A DNA stretch of 64,000 bases from contig VJZX01000007.1 in the NCBI GenBank assembly GCA_009663185.1, forward strand, positions 1-64,000. Reading direction: 5' to 3'. Position numbers and translations under genes: made by a program. Shown here one piece after another: positions 49,237 through 56,817 of this stretch. Every line of letters starts with the position of its first letter. Position 1 is the first letter of the stretch. The notes under the pieces are model-generated. The model ran no database searches. It was not told where the DNA came from and saw only the letters and a list, made by a program, of their open reading frames with translations. This DNA comes from Isoptericola halalbus. Its GTDB lineage: Bacteria > Actinomycetota > Actinomycetes > Actinomycetales > Cellulomonadaceae.

Positions 49237-50208
49237 CTATTCGTGCGTACGGATGAGCAGCTGGGTGCTCACAGCCTCAGGGGTGACGGCCGAGCCGCCC
49301 AACGCCGCGGGCGGCTCGAGCCGGCCTGCGGTGGTCAGCGCTTCCATGATGTCCCAGATGAGTTCGTGGGCGACGATGACGACGCTCTGCTGACGGTCGG
49401 CATCGGGGATCGCATCGAGCAGCTCTTGAGCCTGGCCTCCCGGCGTGAACGCGTCAGCGATCGTCGTAGCGATGCCCTGGCTCTTGCGGTGTATCAAGTC
49501 GTTGTCGTCGGTGGCGACCACGGGAATCGTCGTCTGCCTGGATGGTTCTGCCAGCATCGCCTGGACGGCGGCGGACCTCGACAGCTCGTCCAGCGCAGCG
49601 AACGTGGCGGGGGTCCAGACCATGACGAGGGTCCCGCTCGTGCCCGGCAGCTCGTTGACTCCTGCGGAGGCGGGTCTGGCGGGGTAGATCGCCCAGAAGA
49701 CACCGTTCCAGAACGGCCGCTCGACGCTCAGCTCGGTCGTGGGCGCCAGCCCGGCCGCTGTGAGCCGATCCCACAGGAGTCCGTCGAGGGCGTGTCCGAA
49801 GACCACGGCGTAGTCATGCCCGACGTGGCCACGTTCGGCCAGTGCCGAAGCGATCGAGCTGATGTCGTCGCTGATCGCCGGCACCAGACTCACGGCCAGG
49901 TCGTAGATCTTGGGCCGCAGGTGCGACAGCAGCGCCGGCTCGACGACGGGAAAAGACGTGGTGATCAGGTCACCGTCGACGGCGATCAGGTCGAAGGCCT
50001 GCAGCAGGGCTAGCTGGCTCGTGGAGGGCGTGATTCCACGCTCTGCCAGTCCCTCACGAGTCACGCCTCGACGAGCGTGGTAGAGGAGCGGGCCGTTGTC
50101 GTCCATGGCGACGACGCCGTGCGGGGTTCTCCGAGCCCCGAGAGCGAAGGCATGAAGCCCCCACCGTGCGAGGTCCGGCGGAGCATCCTGGCCGGCAGTG
50201 GAACTCAT
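49237..50208 (-). CDS. Uncharacterised protein, possibly acquired
   Basis: This protein has 323 residues from ATG 50208, chosen because a GGGGGG tract lies about nine bases upstream; an ATG three codons earlier (50217) is possible. No signal peptide, membrane span or known motif is seen. Segments such as ARWGLHAFALGARRTPHGVV, VVFGHALDGLLWDRLTAAGL and SVVIVAHELIWDIMEALTTA suggest a soluble alpha/beta protein. Third-codon-position GC looks lower than in neighbours, hinting at transfer. It ends 33 bp after the convergent DUF5997 gene. Confidence 0.65.
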   Translation of the reverse strand: MSSTAGQDAPPDLARWGLHAFALGARRTPHGVVAMDDNGPLLYHARRGVTREGLAERGITPSTSQLALLQAFDLIAVDGDLITTSFPVVEPALLSHLRPKIYDLAVSLVPAISDDISSIASALAERGHVGHDYAVVFGHALDGLLWDRLTAAGLAPTTELSVERPFWNGVFWAIYPARPASAGVNELPGTSGTLVMVWTPATFAALDELSRSAAVQAMLAEPSRQTTIPVVATDDNDLIHRKSQGIATTIADAFTPGGQAQELLDAIPDADRQQSVVIVAHELIWDIMEALTTAGRLEPPAALGGSAVTPEAVSTQLLIRTHE

Positions 50209-50221
50209 CGGGATCATCCCC

Positions 50222-50545
50222 CTACGACGACGCCACGCGGTCGGTGTGCCCGAGCGACAGGTCCGGCGCGACGGCGTCGCGGATCGCCTTCTTCAGCGGC
50301 GGGATCTCGGGGAACCCGCCGCCCTGCGCCGCACGGTCCCACAGCAGCACGGGCTCACGCCCGTCGCCCGGGTCGAGCTCGACCCGGAACACTCCCCCCG
50401 TCCCCGGCACGAGCGCGACCTCCCCCAGCCTCGTCCGGAACGTGGTCAGCAGCTCCTGCGCGACCCACGCCGCGCGCATGAGCCACCGGCACTGCGTGCA
50501 GTAGGTGATCGCCACCCGGGCCTGCGACGTCGGCTCCTGCGTCAT
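50222..50545 (-). CDS. SelT/SelW/SelH (Rdx) family thioredoxin-like protein
   Basis: This protein has 107 residues from ATG 50545. The redox motif is C16-T-Q-C19 in YCTQCRWLMRAAW, in place of the selenocysteine of animal SelW. The rest (AQELLTTFRTRLGEVALVPG, GGFPEIPPLKKAIRDAV) matches the bacterial Rdx family, whose physiological partner is unknown. It ends 13 bp before the start of the unknown gene downstream, so they may share a transcript. It is divergent from a methyltransferase gene. Confidence 0.9.
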   Translation of the reverse strand: MTQEPTSQARVAITYCTQCRWLMRAAWVAQELLTTFRTRLGEVALVPGTGGVFRVELDPGDGREPVLLWDRAAQGGGFPEIPPLKKAIRDAVAPDLSLGHTDRVASS

Positions 50546-50581
50546 GCGCCCAGGGTACGGGCCGTCGTGGAGACTGGTCCG

Positions 50582-51793
50582 GTGACGTCCACCGACCCTG
50601 CCCCCGAGCTCGCGGCGATCCTCGGCTCCCTCGTCCCGTGGCCCGACGACGGAACGCGCGCGGACGGCCCCGTGGCGGTCGACGCGACCGACCGCCTCCT
50701 GCTCGACGAGGCCCGCGAGCGGCTCGCGACCGCGCGGAGGGGCGACGTGGTGGTCGTCGGCGACCGGTTCGGGGCGCTCACGCTCGGCGCGCTCGCGCTC
50801 GGCGCGCCCGACGTGCGCGTCCACACCGACGCCGTCGACGCCGAGCGCGCGCTGCTCGTCAACGCGGAACGCCGCGAGCAGCCGCGCGGCACGTTCGCGG
50901 TGCACCCGGTGCTCGGGCAGGACGTGCTCGACGGCGCGCGCCTCGTGCTGCTGCAGCTCCCGACGTCGCTGGCCGAGCTCACGGAGGTCGCCGAGCTCGT
51001 CGGCCGGTACGCCGCCGAGGACGTCACGCTCCTCGCGGGCGGCCGCGTCAAGCACATGACCCGGTCGATGAACGACGTGCTGGCCGCGTCGTTCACCGGC
51101 GTCCGCGCCACGCTGGCCCGCAGCAAGTCCCGCCTGCTCGTCGCGACCGGCCCGCGGCCGGAGCGCCGCGACGCTCCGCCCACCTACCCCGTGACCGCAG
51201 GTCTCACCGACCCTGAGCTCATCGCGGCGGCGCGCACGGACGTGGTCGACGTCGTCGCGCACGGTGCCGCGTTCGCCGGCGCGAGCCTCGACCACGGCAC
51301 ACGGCTCCTGCTGACGACGTCGGATCGCTGGCCGGCCGCCGAACGGGTCCGCGACGCCGTCGACCTCGGCAGCGGCACGGGACTGCTCGCCGTCGTGCTG
51401 GCCCGCCGCTACCCGGACGCCCGGGTCGCGGCCACGGACCGCTCGGCGGCCGCCGTCGCCTCGACGCGCGCCACGGCCGCGGCGAACGGCCTCGCCCCCC
51501 GCGTCGAGGCGACCCGGGACGACGCCGGCGCCGACCTGCCCGACGCGAGCGCCGACGTCGTGCTCCTCAACCCGCCCTTCCACGACCGGGCCGCGATCCG
51601 GACCGACGCCGCGCACCGCATGTTCGCCACCGCTGGGCGCGTCCTGCGGCCCGGCGGCGAGCTGTGGTGCGTCTTCAACACGCCGCAGCGCTACCGCCCG
51701 GCGCTCGAGCGCGCCGTCGGGCCGACCGAGCACGTCGCGCAGGACCCGCGGTTCACCGTGACCCGGTCCGTCCGGCGCCGAGACAGAAGCTGA
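50582..51793 (+). CDS. RsmC/RlmG-like class I methyltransferase
   Basis: This protein has 403 residues from GTG 50582. It has the two-domain layout of RsmC and RlmG rRNA guanine-N2 methyltransferases: a degenerate N-terminal Rossmann domain (about 1-190) and a catalytic C-terminal domain with DLGSGTGLLAVVLA for SAM and LLNPPFHD, the NPPF motif of amino-group methylation. Which rRNA position it modifies cannot be told from the sequence. It converges on an FKBP gene through a 13-bp hairpin. Confidence 0.88.
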   Translation: MTSTDPAPELAAILGSLVPWPDDGTRADGPVAVDATDRLLLDEARERLATARRGDVVVVGDRFGALTLGALALGAPDVRVHTDAVDAERALLVNAERREQPRGTFAVHPVLGQDVLDGARLVLLQLPTSLAELTEVAELVGRYAAEDVTLLAGGRVKHMTRSMNDVLAASFTGVRATLARSKSRLLVATGPRPERRDAPPTYPVTAGLTDPELIAAARTDVVDVVAHGAAFAGASLDHGTRLLLTTSDRWPAAERVRDAVDLGSGTGLLAVVLARRYPDARVAATDRSAAAVASTRATAAANGLAPRVEATRDDAGADLPDASADVVLLNPPFHDRAAIRTDAAHRMFATAGRVLRPGGELWCVFNTPQRYRPALERAVGPTEHVAQDPRFTVTRSVRRRDRS

Positions 51794-51797
51794 GACG

Positions 51798-51837
51798 CGC
51801 GGAAGCCCGGCGGGCCGTGGCCAACCGGGCTTCCGCG
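51798..51837. terminator. Bidirectional hairpin between convergent genes
   Basis: A perfect 13-bp stem (51798-51810 with 51825-51837, arm CGCGGAAGCCCGG) with a 14-nt loop fills the 55-bp gap between the methyltransferase and FKBP genes. Confidence 0.85.
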
Positions 51838-51848
51838 ACTCGCAGGGA

Positions 51849-52250
51849 TCAGCGCACGCCGACGACGTCGACGACGAACACGAGCGTGTCGCCGCCGCCG
51901 ATGCCGGCCTGCGGGATGCCGCGCATCCCGTAGCCGTGCTCCGGCGGGATCGAGAGCAGCACGCGGTCGCCGACGCTGCGGCCCACGAGGCCCTTGTCCC
52001 AGCCGCCGATGACGGCGCCGACGCCGATCGGGAAGTCGATCGTCTGGCCGCGGTCGTAGGAGTTGTCGAAGACGTGGCCGTCCCAGGTCTGGCCGAGGTA
52101 GTTGACGACGATCGTCCGGCCGGCCTCGACGACGGGCCCGGTGCCCTCCTGGAGGACCTGGACCTGCAGGCCGCCGGGCGCGCCGCCCGCGGGGAACGTG
52201 ATCTCGGGCTTGTCGCCGAACGAGCCGGAGGCGGTGGGGAGCGTGGTCAC
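51849..52250 (-). CDS. FKBP-type peptidyl-prolyl cis-trans isomerase
   Basis: This protein has 133 residues from GTG 52250. It is a single cytoplasmic FKBP domain: GLQVQVLQEGTGPVVEAGRT, VNYLGQTWDGHVFDNSYDRG, the GGWDKGLVG active-site block and IPPEHGYGMRG. It catalyses proline isomerisation in folding proteins. There is no signal peptide. It lies just downstream of a LysR gene on the same strand (10 bp), which may be co-transcribed. Confidence 0.93.
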   Translation of the reverse strand: MTTLPTASGSFGDKPEITFPAGGAPGGLQVQVLQEGTGPVVEAGRTIVVNYLGQTWDGHVFDNSYDRGQTIDFPIGVGAVIGGWDKGLVGRSVGDRVLLSIPPEHGYGMRGIPQAGIGGGDTLVFVVDVVGVR

Positions 52251-52260
52251 GAGGGATACC

Positions 52261-53238
52261 TCACGTGGTCGGGGAGCCGACGGCGGACGGCCGGCGGCGG
52301 TGCCCGTCAAGCCTACGCGGCGCCTCGCCCTGCGCACCCCGCGTGTCCTGCACCTGGCGCGCGACGGCGGTCAGCGCGTCGAGCGCGAGGCGTGCGGGCG
52401 GCGTCTGGGCCACGGACTCGCGCACGACGGCGTAGATCGAGCGCACCGGCGTCGGGCGGACCACGGGCACGGCGACGACGCCCGGCGGCAGGTGCTCGGC
52501 GCCGAGCGCCGGCAGCACCGTGACGCCGATGCCCGCGCCGACGAAGGCGATCGCCGTCGGGTAGTCGTGCGCCTCGACGTGGAACGAGGGGCTGAAACCC
52601 GCGGCCGTGCACGCCTCGAGCAGGTTGCGCCGGCACCAGCCGCGCGCGAAGTCGTTGTCGACCCACCGCTGCGTCTCGAGCTCGGCCAGCTCGATCTCGT
52701 CCCGGCCGGCGGACGAGTGTCCGGCGGGGAGCACGACGACGTAGGGGTCGTCGAGCAGGTGCCTCGCGCGGAACCCGGACCCGGGCACGAACGACTCCTG
52801 CGCGACGACGATCTGCACGTCCGCGCGCTCGTCTGGGTCGTCGGGGATGTCCTCGCGCAGCTCGAGATCGAGGCGCACGCCCGGGAACTCGGTCGTCAGG
52901 CGCCGGACGACGTGCGGCAGCCACGCGGCCCCCACGGACGCGAAGTAGGCGAGGGAGAGTCGGCCCGTGCGCCCGGCCCGCAGGTCCGCGACGACGGACT
53001 CGGCCTCGCCGAGGCGTGCGAGAACGCCGTCGGCCTGTGCCGCGAGCGCCAGGCCCGCGGCCGTGGGCCGCACGCCGCGCCCGGCGCGCTCGAGCAGCGT
53101 GAGGCCGGTCTCGCGCTGCAGCGCCGTCACGTGCTGGCTCACGGCCGACGGCGTGTAACCGAGGTTCGCGGCGGCCGCAGCGACCGAGCCGCTCGCGACG
53201 ACGGAGCGGAAGATGCGCAGGCGGTGGACGTCGAGCAC
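52261..53238 (-). CDS. LysR-family regulator, likely controls the EamA exporter
   Basis: This protein has 325 residues from ATG 53238. The N-terminal winged helix (RLRIFRSVVASGSVAAAAAN, LGYTPSAVSQHVTALQRETG) and a full effector-binding domain are present. The C-terminal tail is Arg-rich. It is divergent from a DMT-type exporter gene, a frequent LysR arrangement in which the exporter is activated by its substrate. The 82-bp space between them is AT-rich for this genome and contains an ATAC-N15-GTAT element. Confidence 0.9.
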   Translation of the reverse strand: MLDVHRLRIFRSVVASGSVAAAAANLGYTPSAVSQHVTALQRETGLTLLERAGRGVRPTAAGLALAAQADGVLARLGEAESVVADLRAGRTGRLSLAYFASVGAAWLPHVVRRLTTEFPGVRLDLELREDIPDDPDERADVQIVVAQESFVPGSGFRARHLLDDPYVVVLPAGHSSAGRDEIELAELETQRWVDNDFARGWCRRNLLEACTAAGFSPSFHVEAHDYPTAIAFVGAGIGVTVLPALGAEHLPPGVVAVPVVRPTPVRSIYAVVRESVAQTPPARLALDALTAVARQVQDTRGAQGEAPRRLDGHRRRPSAVGSPTT

Positions 53239-53255
53239 GGGGCGATTCTACAGCG

Positions 53256-53278
53256 ATACTGAATCAATCGACAGGTAT
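53256..53278. promoter_or_regulatory. Possible LysR binding site
   Basis: ATAC (53256-53259) and GTAT (53275-53278) are inverted and frame an AT-rich core between the divergent lysR and eamA genes. The spacing is longer than the classic T-N11-A site, so confidence is low. Confidence 0.4.
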
Positions 53279-53320
53279 AAGAACTGGTGCTTCATGGATG
53301 CGCGAGGCACGATCGAAGGC

Positions 53321-54304
53321 ATGACGACGGTCTCCACCGCACCGACCACGGTGTCCGCACACGCCCCGTCCCGCGAGGGACTCGTCTGGGCCGCCATCGG
53401 CGTCACCGTGGTCCTCTGGGCGTCCGCGTTCGTGGGCATCCGCGCCGCGGCGCACGACTTCTCGCCCGGCGGCCTCACCCTGGGCCGGATCGCCGTGGGG
53501 ACGGCCGCACTCACGGTCACACTCCTCGTCGCGCGTGCCCGGCGGCGGGCGCGTTCCGGCGCCGCCACTTCCGAGACCAGCGCCGGCAAGACCGGCGGCT
53601 CGCTGCCCCGCGGCCGCGTGCTCGCGCTCGTCGTCGTCTGGGGAGTGGCGTGGTTCGGCGCGTACAACCTCACGCTCAACGCGGCTGAGCAGCACGTCGA
53701 CGCCGGGACCGCGGCGCTGCTGGTCAACCTCGCGCCGATGCTCGTCGCGGTGCTGGCGGGCCTTTTCCTCGGCGAGGGCTTCCCGCGGCGGCTCATGGCC
53801 GGGATGGCGGTCGCGTTTGCGGGCGTCGCGGTCATCGCGGCCGCGACGTCGACGGGGCGGTTCGACGTCGCGGGCGTGGTCCTCGGCGTCGCGTCCGCCG
53901 CGATCTACGCGGGCGCCGCGACCCTGCAGAAGCGCCTGCTCCCGCACGTCGACGCGCTGACCATGACCTGGCTGGGCTGCCTCGCCGGCACGGTCGCGAC
54001 CCTGCCGTTCGCGCCCGAGCTCGTGCGCGAGCTCGCCTCGGCGCCGACCTCCTCGGTGCTCGCCGTCGTCTACCTCGGCATCTTCCCGACGGCGATCGCG
54101 TTCCTCACGTGGGGCTACGTGCTGGCGCGCACGACGGCGGGCCGGACCGCGGCGTCGACGTACGCCGTGCCGCCGATCGTCGTAGTGATGTCCTGGCTGC
54201 TGCTCGACGAGGTGCCGCCCGCCGCCGCCTTGATCGGCGGGGCGCTCGCGCTCGCCGGCGTCGCCGTGGCGACCCTGCGCCCCTCCCGCTCCACCCGAAG
54301 CTAG
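53321..54304 (+). CDS. EamA/DMT-family transporter
   Basis: This is a drug/metabolite exporter of 327 residues from ATG 53321 (GAAGG just upstream); an ATG nine codons earlier is possible. Ten hydrophobic segments form two EamA repeats: WAAIGVTVVLWASAFVGIRA, AALLVNLAPMLVAVLAGLFL in the first and ASAAIYAGAATLQKRL, LAVVYLGIFPTAIAFLTWGY in the second. The substrate is unknown, possibly an amino acid or toxic metabolite. Its TAG overlaps the convergent sigma-factor stop within CTAG (54301-54304). Confidence 0.92.
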   Translation: MTTVSTAPTTVSAHAPSREGLVWAAIGVTVVLWASAFVGIRAAAHDFSPGGLTLGRIAVGTAALTVTLLVARARRRARSGAATSETSAGKTGGSLPRGRVLALVVVWGVAWFGAYNLTLNAAEQHVDAGTAALLVNLAPMLVAVLAGLFLGEGFPRRLMAGMAVAFAGVAVIAAATSTGRFDVAGVVLGVASAAIYAGAATLQKRLLPHVDALTMTWLGCLAGTVATLPFAPELVRELASAPTSSVLAVVYLGIFPTAIAFLTWGYVLARTTAGRTAASTYAVPPIVVVMSWLLLDEVPPAAALIGGALALAGVAVATLRPSRSTRS

Positions 54305-55647
54305 AGGGCCCCGATCTTGCGCTCGAGCACGCCACGCTCACGCGCGTTGCCGCACAGGCGCGCCGCGAGCGCGAGCTCTGCCCGCGCCTCGTCCCGCCGG
54401 CCCAGCCGCGTGAGCAGCTCGCCGCGCACGCTCGGCAGCAGGTACGAGCCGCCCAGGGCGTCGGTCGCCACCAGCTCGTCAACGAGCTCGAGCGCCGACG
54501 CCGGCCCGGACGCCATCGACACCGCCACCGCCCGGTTGAGCTCGACGACGGGGGACGGCGCCACCCGTCCGAGCGCCTCGTAGAGCACCACGATGCGGTC
54601 CCAGTCGGTCGCCTCGACCGACGGCGCGAGCGCGTGCTGCTCGGCGATCGCGGCCTGCAGCCCGTACGGCCCCAACCCGCGCCCCGACGCCACGGCCCGC
54701 CCGAGCGCCGCCCGCCCGCGCCGGATCGCCGAGGCGTCCCATCGCCGTCGATCCTGGTCGGCGAGGAGCACGGGCTCGCCGTCCGACCCGGTCCGCGCCG
54801 GGAACCGCGCCGCGGTGAGCTCGAGCAGCGCGAGCAGGCCGTACGCCTCGGGCTCGCCCGGCACGAGCCGCACGAGCACGCGTGCGAGCCGGATCGCCTC
54901 GCGGGCGAGGTCGGGCCGCATCCACTCGTCGCCGCCTGATGCCGTCGACCCCTCCGTGAAGATCAGGTACAGCACGTTGAGCACGGACCCCAGCCGCTCG
55001 GCGCGCTCGTCGGCGGGCGGCACCTCGAACGGAACGCGCGCGGCCGCGAGCGTCTTCTTGGCCCGCGTGATCCGCGCCTGGATGGTCGGGACCGGCACGA
55101 GGAACGCCCGCGCGACCTGCTCGCTCGTCAGACCGGCGACGACCCGCAGCGTGAGCGCGACCCGCGCCTCCTTGGACAGCACCGGGTGGCACGCCACGAA
55201 GACGAGCGCGAGCCGGTCGTCGTCGATCCGGTCGGGGTCCCACAGCAGGTCGGGGTCGGCCGCGACGGCGGGCGTCGCGCCTGCGTGCGCCCCGCCCTCG
55301 TCGAGGTCCCTCGCGAGCGCGGTGTAGCGCTCGTCGCGCCCTGCCCGACGGCGGAACGCGTCGATGGCCCGACGGCGCCCCGTCGCGAGCAACCAGGCCG
55401 TGGGGTCGCGCGGCACGCCGTCACGCGGCCAGGAGACCAGCGCCTCGGCGAGCGCGTCCGAGGCGACGTCCTCGGCAAGCGCGAAGTCGCCGGTGTACCG
55501 GGCGAGCGCGCCGACGACCCTGGCCGACTCGATGCGCCAGACCGCCTCGACCGCCCGCCGCGCCGACGTGGCGGCGTCCCCCTCGGCCGGCCCGGGGCCG
55601 GACCGGCCCCGACCGGCCGAGGAGGCACCGCCGTCAGGCACGCTCAC
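54301..55647 (-). CDS. ECF42-type RNA polymerase sigma factor
   Basis: This is an extracytoplasmic-function sigma factor of 448 residues from GTG 55647, which overlaps the upstream DGPF gene stop as GTGA. Sigma region 2 (about 25-95; ALARYTGDFALAEDVASDAL, WLLATGRRRAIDAFRRRAG) and region 4 (about 125-180; LRVVAGLTSEQVARAFLVPV, IQARITRAKKTL) are followed by a long DUF6596/TPR-like C-terminal part (NVLYLIFTEGSTASGGDEW). This is the ECF42 group, which has no anti-sigma factor and is encoded with DGPF/YCII proteins, as here. The C-terminal part is required for activity in studied cases. Confidence 0.93.
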   Translation of the reverse strand: MSVPDGGASSAGRGRSGPGPAEGDAATSARRAVEAVWRIESARVVGALARYTGDFALAEDVASDALAEALVSWPRDGVPRDPTAWLLATGRRRAIDAFRRRAGRDERYTALARDLDEGGAHAGATPAVAADPDLLWDPDRIDDDRLALVFVACHPVLSKEARVALTLRVVAGLTSEQVARAFLVPVPTIQARITRAKKTLAAARVPFEVPPADERAERLGSVLNVLYLIFTEGSTASGGDEWMRPDLAREAIRLARVLVRLVPGEPEAYGLLALLELTAARFPARTGSDGEPVLLADQDRRRWDASAIRRGRAALGRAVASGRGLGPYGLQAAIAEQHALAPSVEATDWDRIVVLYEALGRVAPSPVVELNRAVAVSMASGPASALELVDELVATDALGGSYLLPSVRGELLTRLGRRDEARAELALAARLCGNARERGVLERKIGAL

Positions 55648-56066
55648 TGGGTGCCCAGCTGCTGGCGCCACTGGATCTCCTTCTGGATCCACTCGTTGTC
55701 CTGCGGGAACTCCTCGACGGCGTTGACGCGGCGCACCTCGAGCTTGTTGCCCGGGCCGCCCAGCGGCGCGCGCTTGGCCCACTCGAGCGCCTCCTCCTTC
55801 GAGGCGACGTCGAGGATCCAGAAGCCGTGGAACAGCTCCTTCGTCTCGCCGTACGGGCCGTCGGTCACGACCGGCGTCTCGTTCGAGAAGTCGACCACGG
55901 CGCCCTCCGAGGCGTCGGCCAGACCCTCGCCCGCGACGAGCACCCCCGCGTCCATCAGCTGTTCGTTGTAGCGGCCCATGGCCGCGATGATCTCGGTGAA
56001 GTCGATCTCCTCGTAGGCCGCCTGGCCCTCGTCCGTGCCCCGCATGATCAGCATGTACTTCGCCAT
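55644..56066 (-). CDS. YCII-related DGPF-domain protein (first)
   Basis: This protein has 140 residues from ATG 56066. A ferredoxin-like YCII fold carries the DGPF-type motif as DGPYGETKELFHGFWILD. It ends RRVNAVEEFPQDNEWIQKE. DGPF proteins are the usual partners of ECF42 sigma factors; their role is unknown. It overlaps the sigma gene by four bases, so the two are coupled. Confidence 0.92.
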   Translation of the reverse strand: MAKYMLIMRGTDEGQAAYEEIDFTEIIAAMGRYNEQLMDAGVLVAGEGLADASEGAVVDFSNETPVVTDGPYGETKELFHGFWILDVASKEEALEWAKRAPLGGPGNKLEVRRVNAVEEFPQDNEWIQKEIQWRQQLGTQ

Positions 56067-56127
56067 CGCCCTGCTCCGTCCTGGTGAGAGTCGTCGTCTG
56101 TGTGTCGTTCCGGTCGATGAGGGCCGG

Positions 56128-56556
56128 TCAGAGCTGACCGGTCCGCTCGCGCCACGCGCGCTCCTTGCGGATCCACTCGTTGTCCTGCGGGAACTCGTCG
56201 ATGGACGGGATCCGGCGGATCTCGGCCTTGGCCCCGGGGCCGGCCAGCGGCGCCTTCTTGGCCCACGCGGCGGCCTCCTCGATCGACGGGACGTCGAGGA
56301 TCCAGAAGCCGCTGAACAGCTCCTTCGTCTCGCCGTAGGGCCCGTCGGTGACCACCGGCGGCTGCTGCGAGTAGTCGACGACGACGCCCTTGGACGCGTC
56401 CTCGAGCCCCTCGGCGGCCACGAGCACGCCCGCGTTGATCATCTCGTCGTTGAACCGGCCCATCGTCTCGAGGAGGTCGTCGAAGCTCAGCCCCGACTCC
56501 TCGAACGCGGCGTTCGTCTCGTCCGTGGTCCGCATGATCAGCATGTACTTCGGCAT
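56128..56556 (-). CDS. YCII-related DGPF-domain protein (second)
   Basis: This protein has 142 residues from ATG 56556, with a purine-rich GAGAGGGAAG upstream. It is a close paralogue of the next gene (MPKYMLIMRTTDE against MAKYMLIMRGTDE; both with TDGPYGETKELF). The two arose by tandem duplication and are first in the ECF42 operon. Two paralogues might form a heterodimer. The function is unknown. Confidence 0.92.
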   Translation of the reverse strand: MPKYMLIMRTTDETNAAFEESGLSFDDLLETMGRFNDEMINAGVLVAAEGLEDASKGVVVDYSQQPPVVTDGPYGETKELFSGFWILDVPSIEEAAAWAKKAPLAGPGAKAEIRRIPSIDEFPQDNEWIRKERAWRERTGQL

Positions 56557-56817
56557 GGTCTTCCCTCTCCCGGGATCCGGCGGGGCCTCGGCGGCCCCTC
56601 TCATCCCAAGGTCGAACGGGAGGCGCGCGGATCGACACGCCTCACGAAGAAAACTTCCCAGAGGCAGCCCGACGGCGACAGTCAGGCATCATCTGACCGG
56701 ATGTTCTGACAATAGGGCGAAGTCGCGTCATCTCGGTGTCACGGACGTGTGAAACCTTTGGATCACGAGGGCTCGCGGGCTGGATTCCGCACCCCTCGTG
56801 GTCCCACCCTTGGACCC

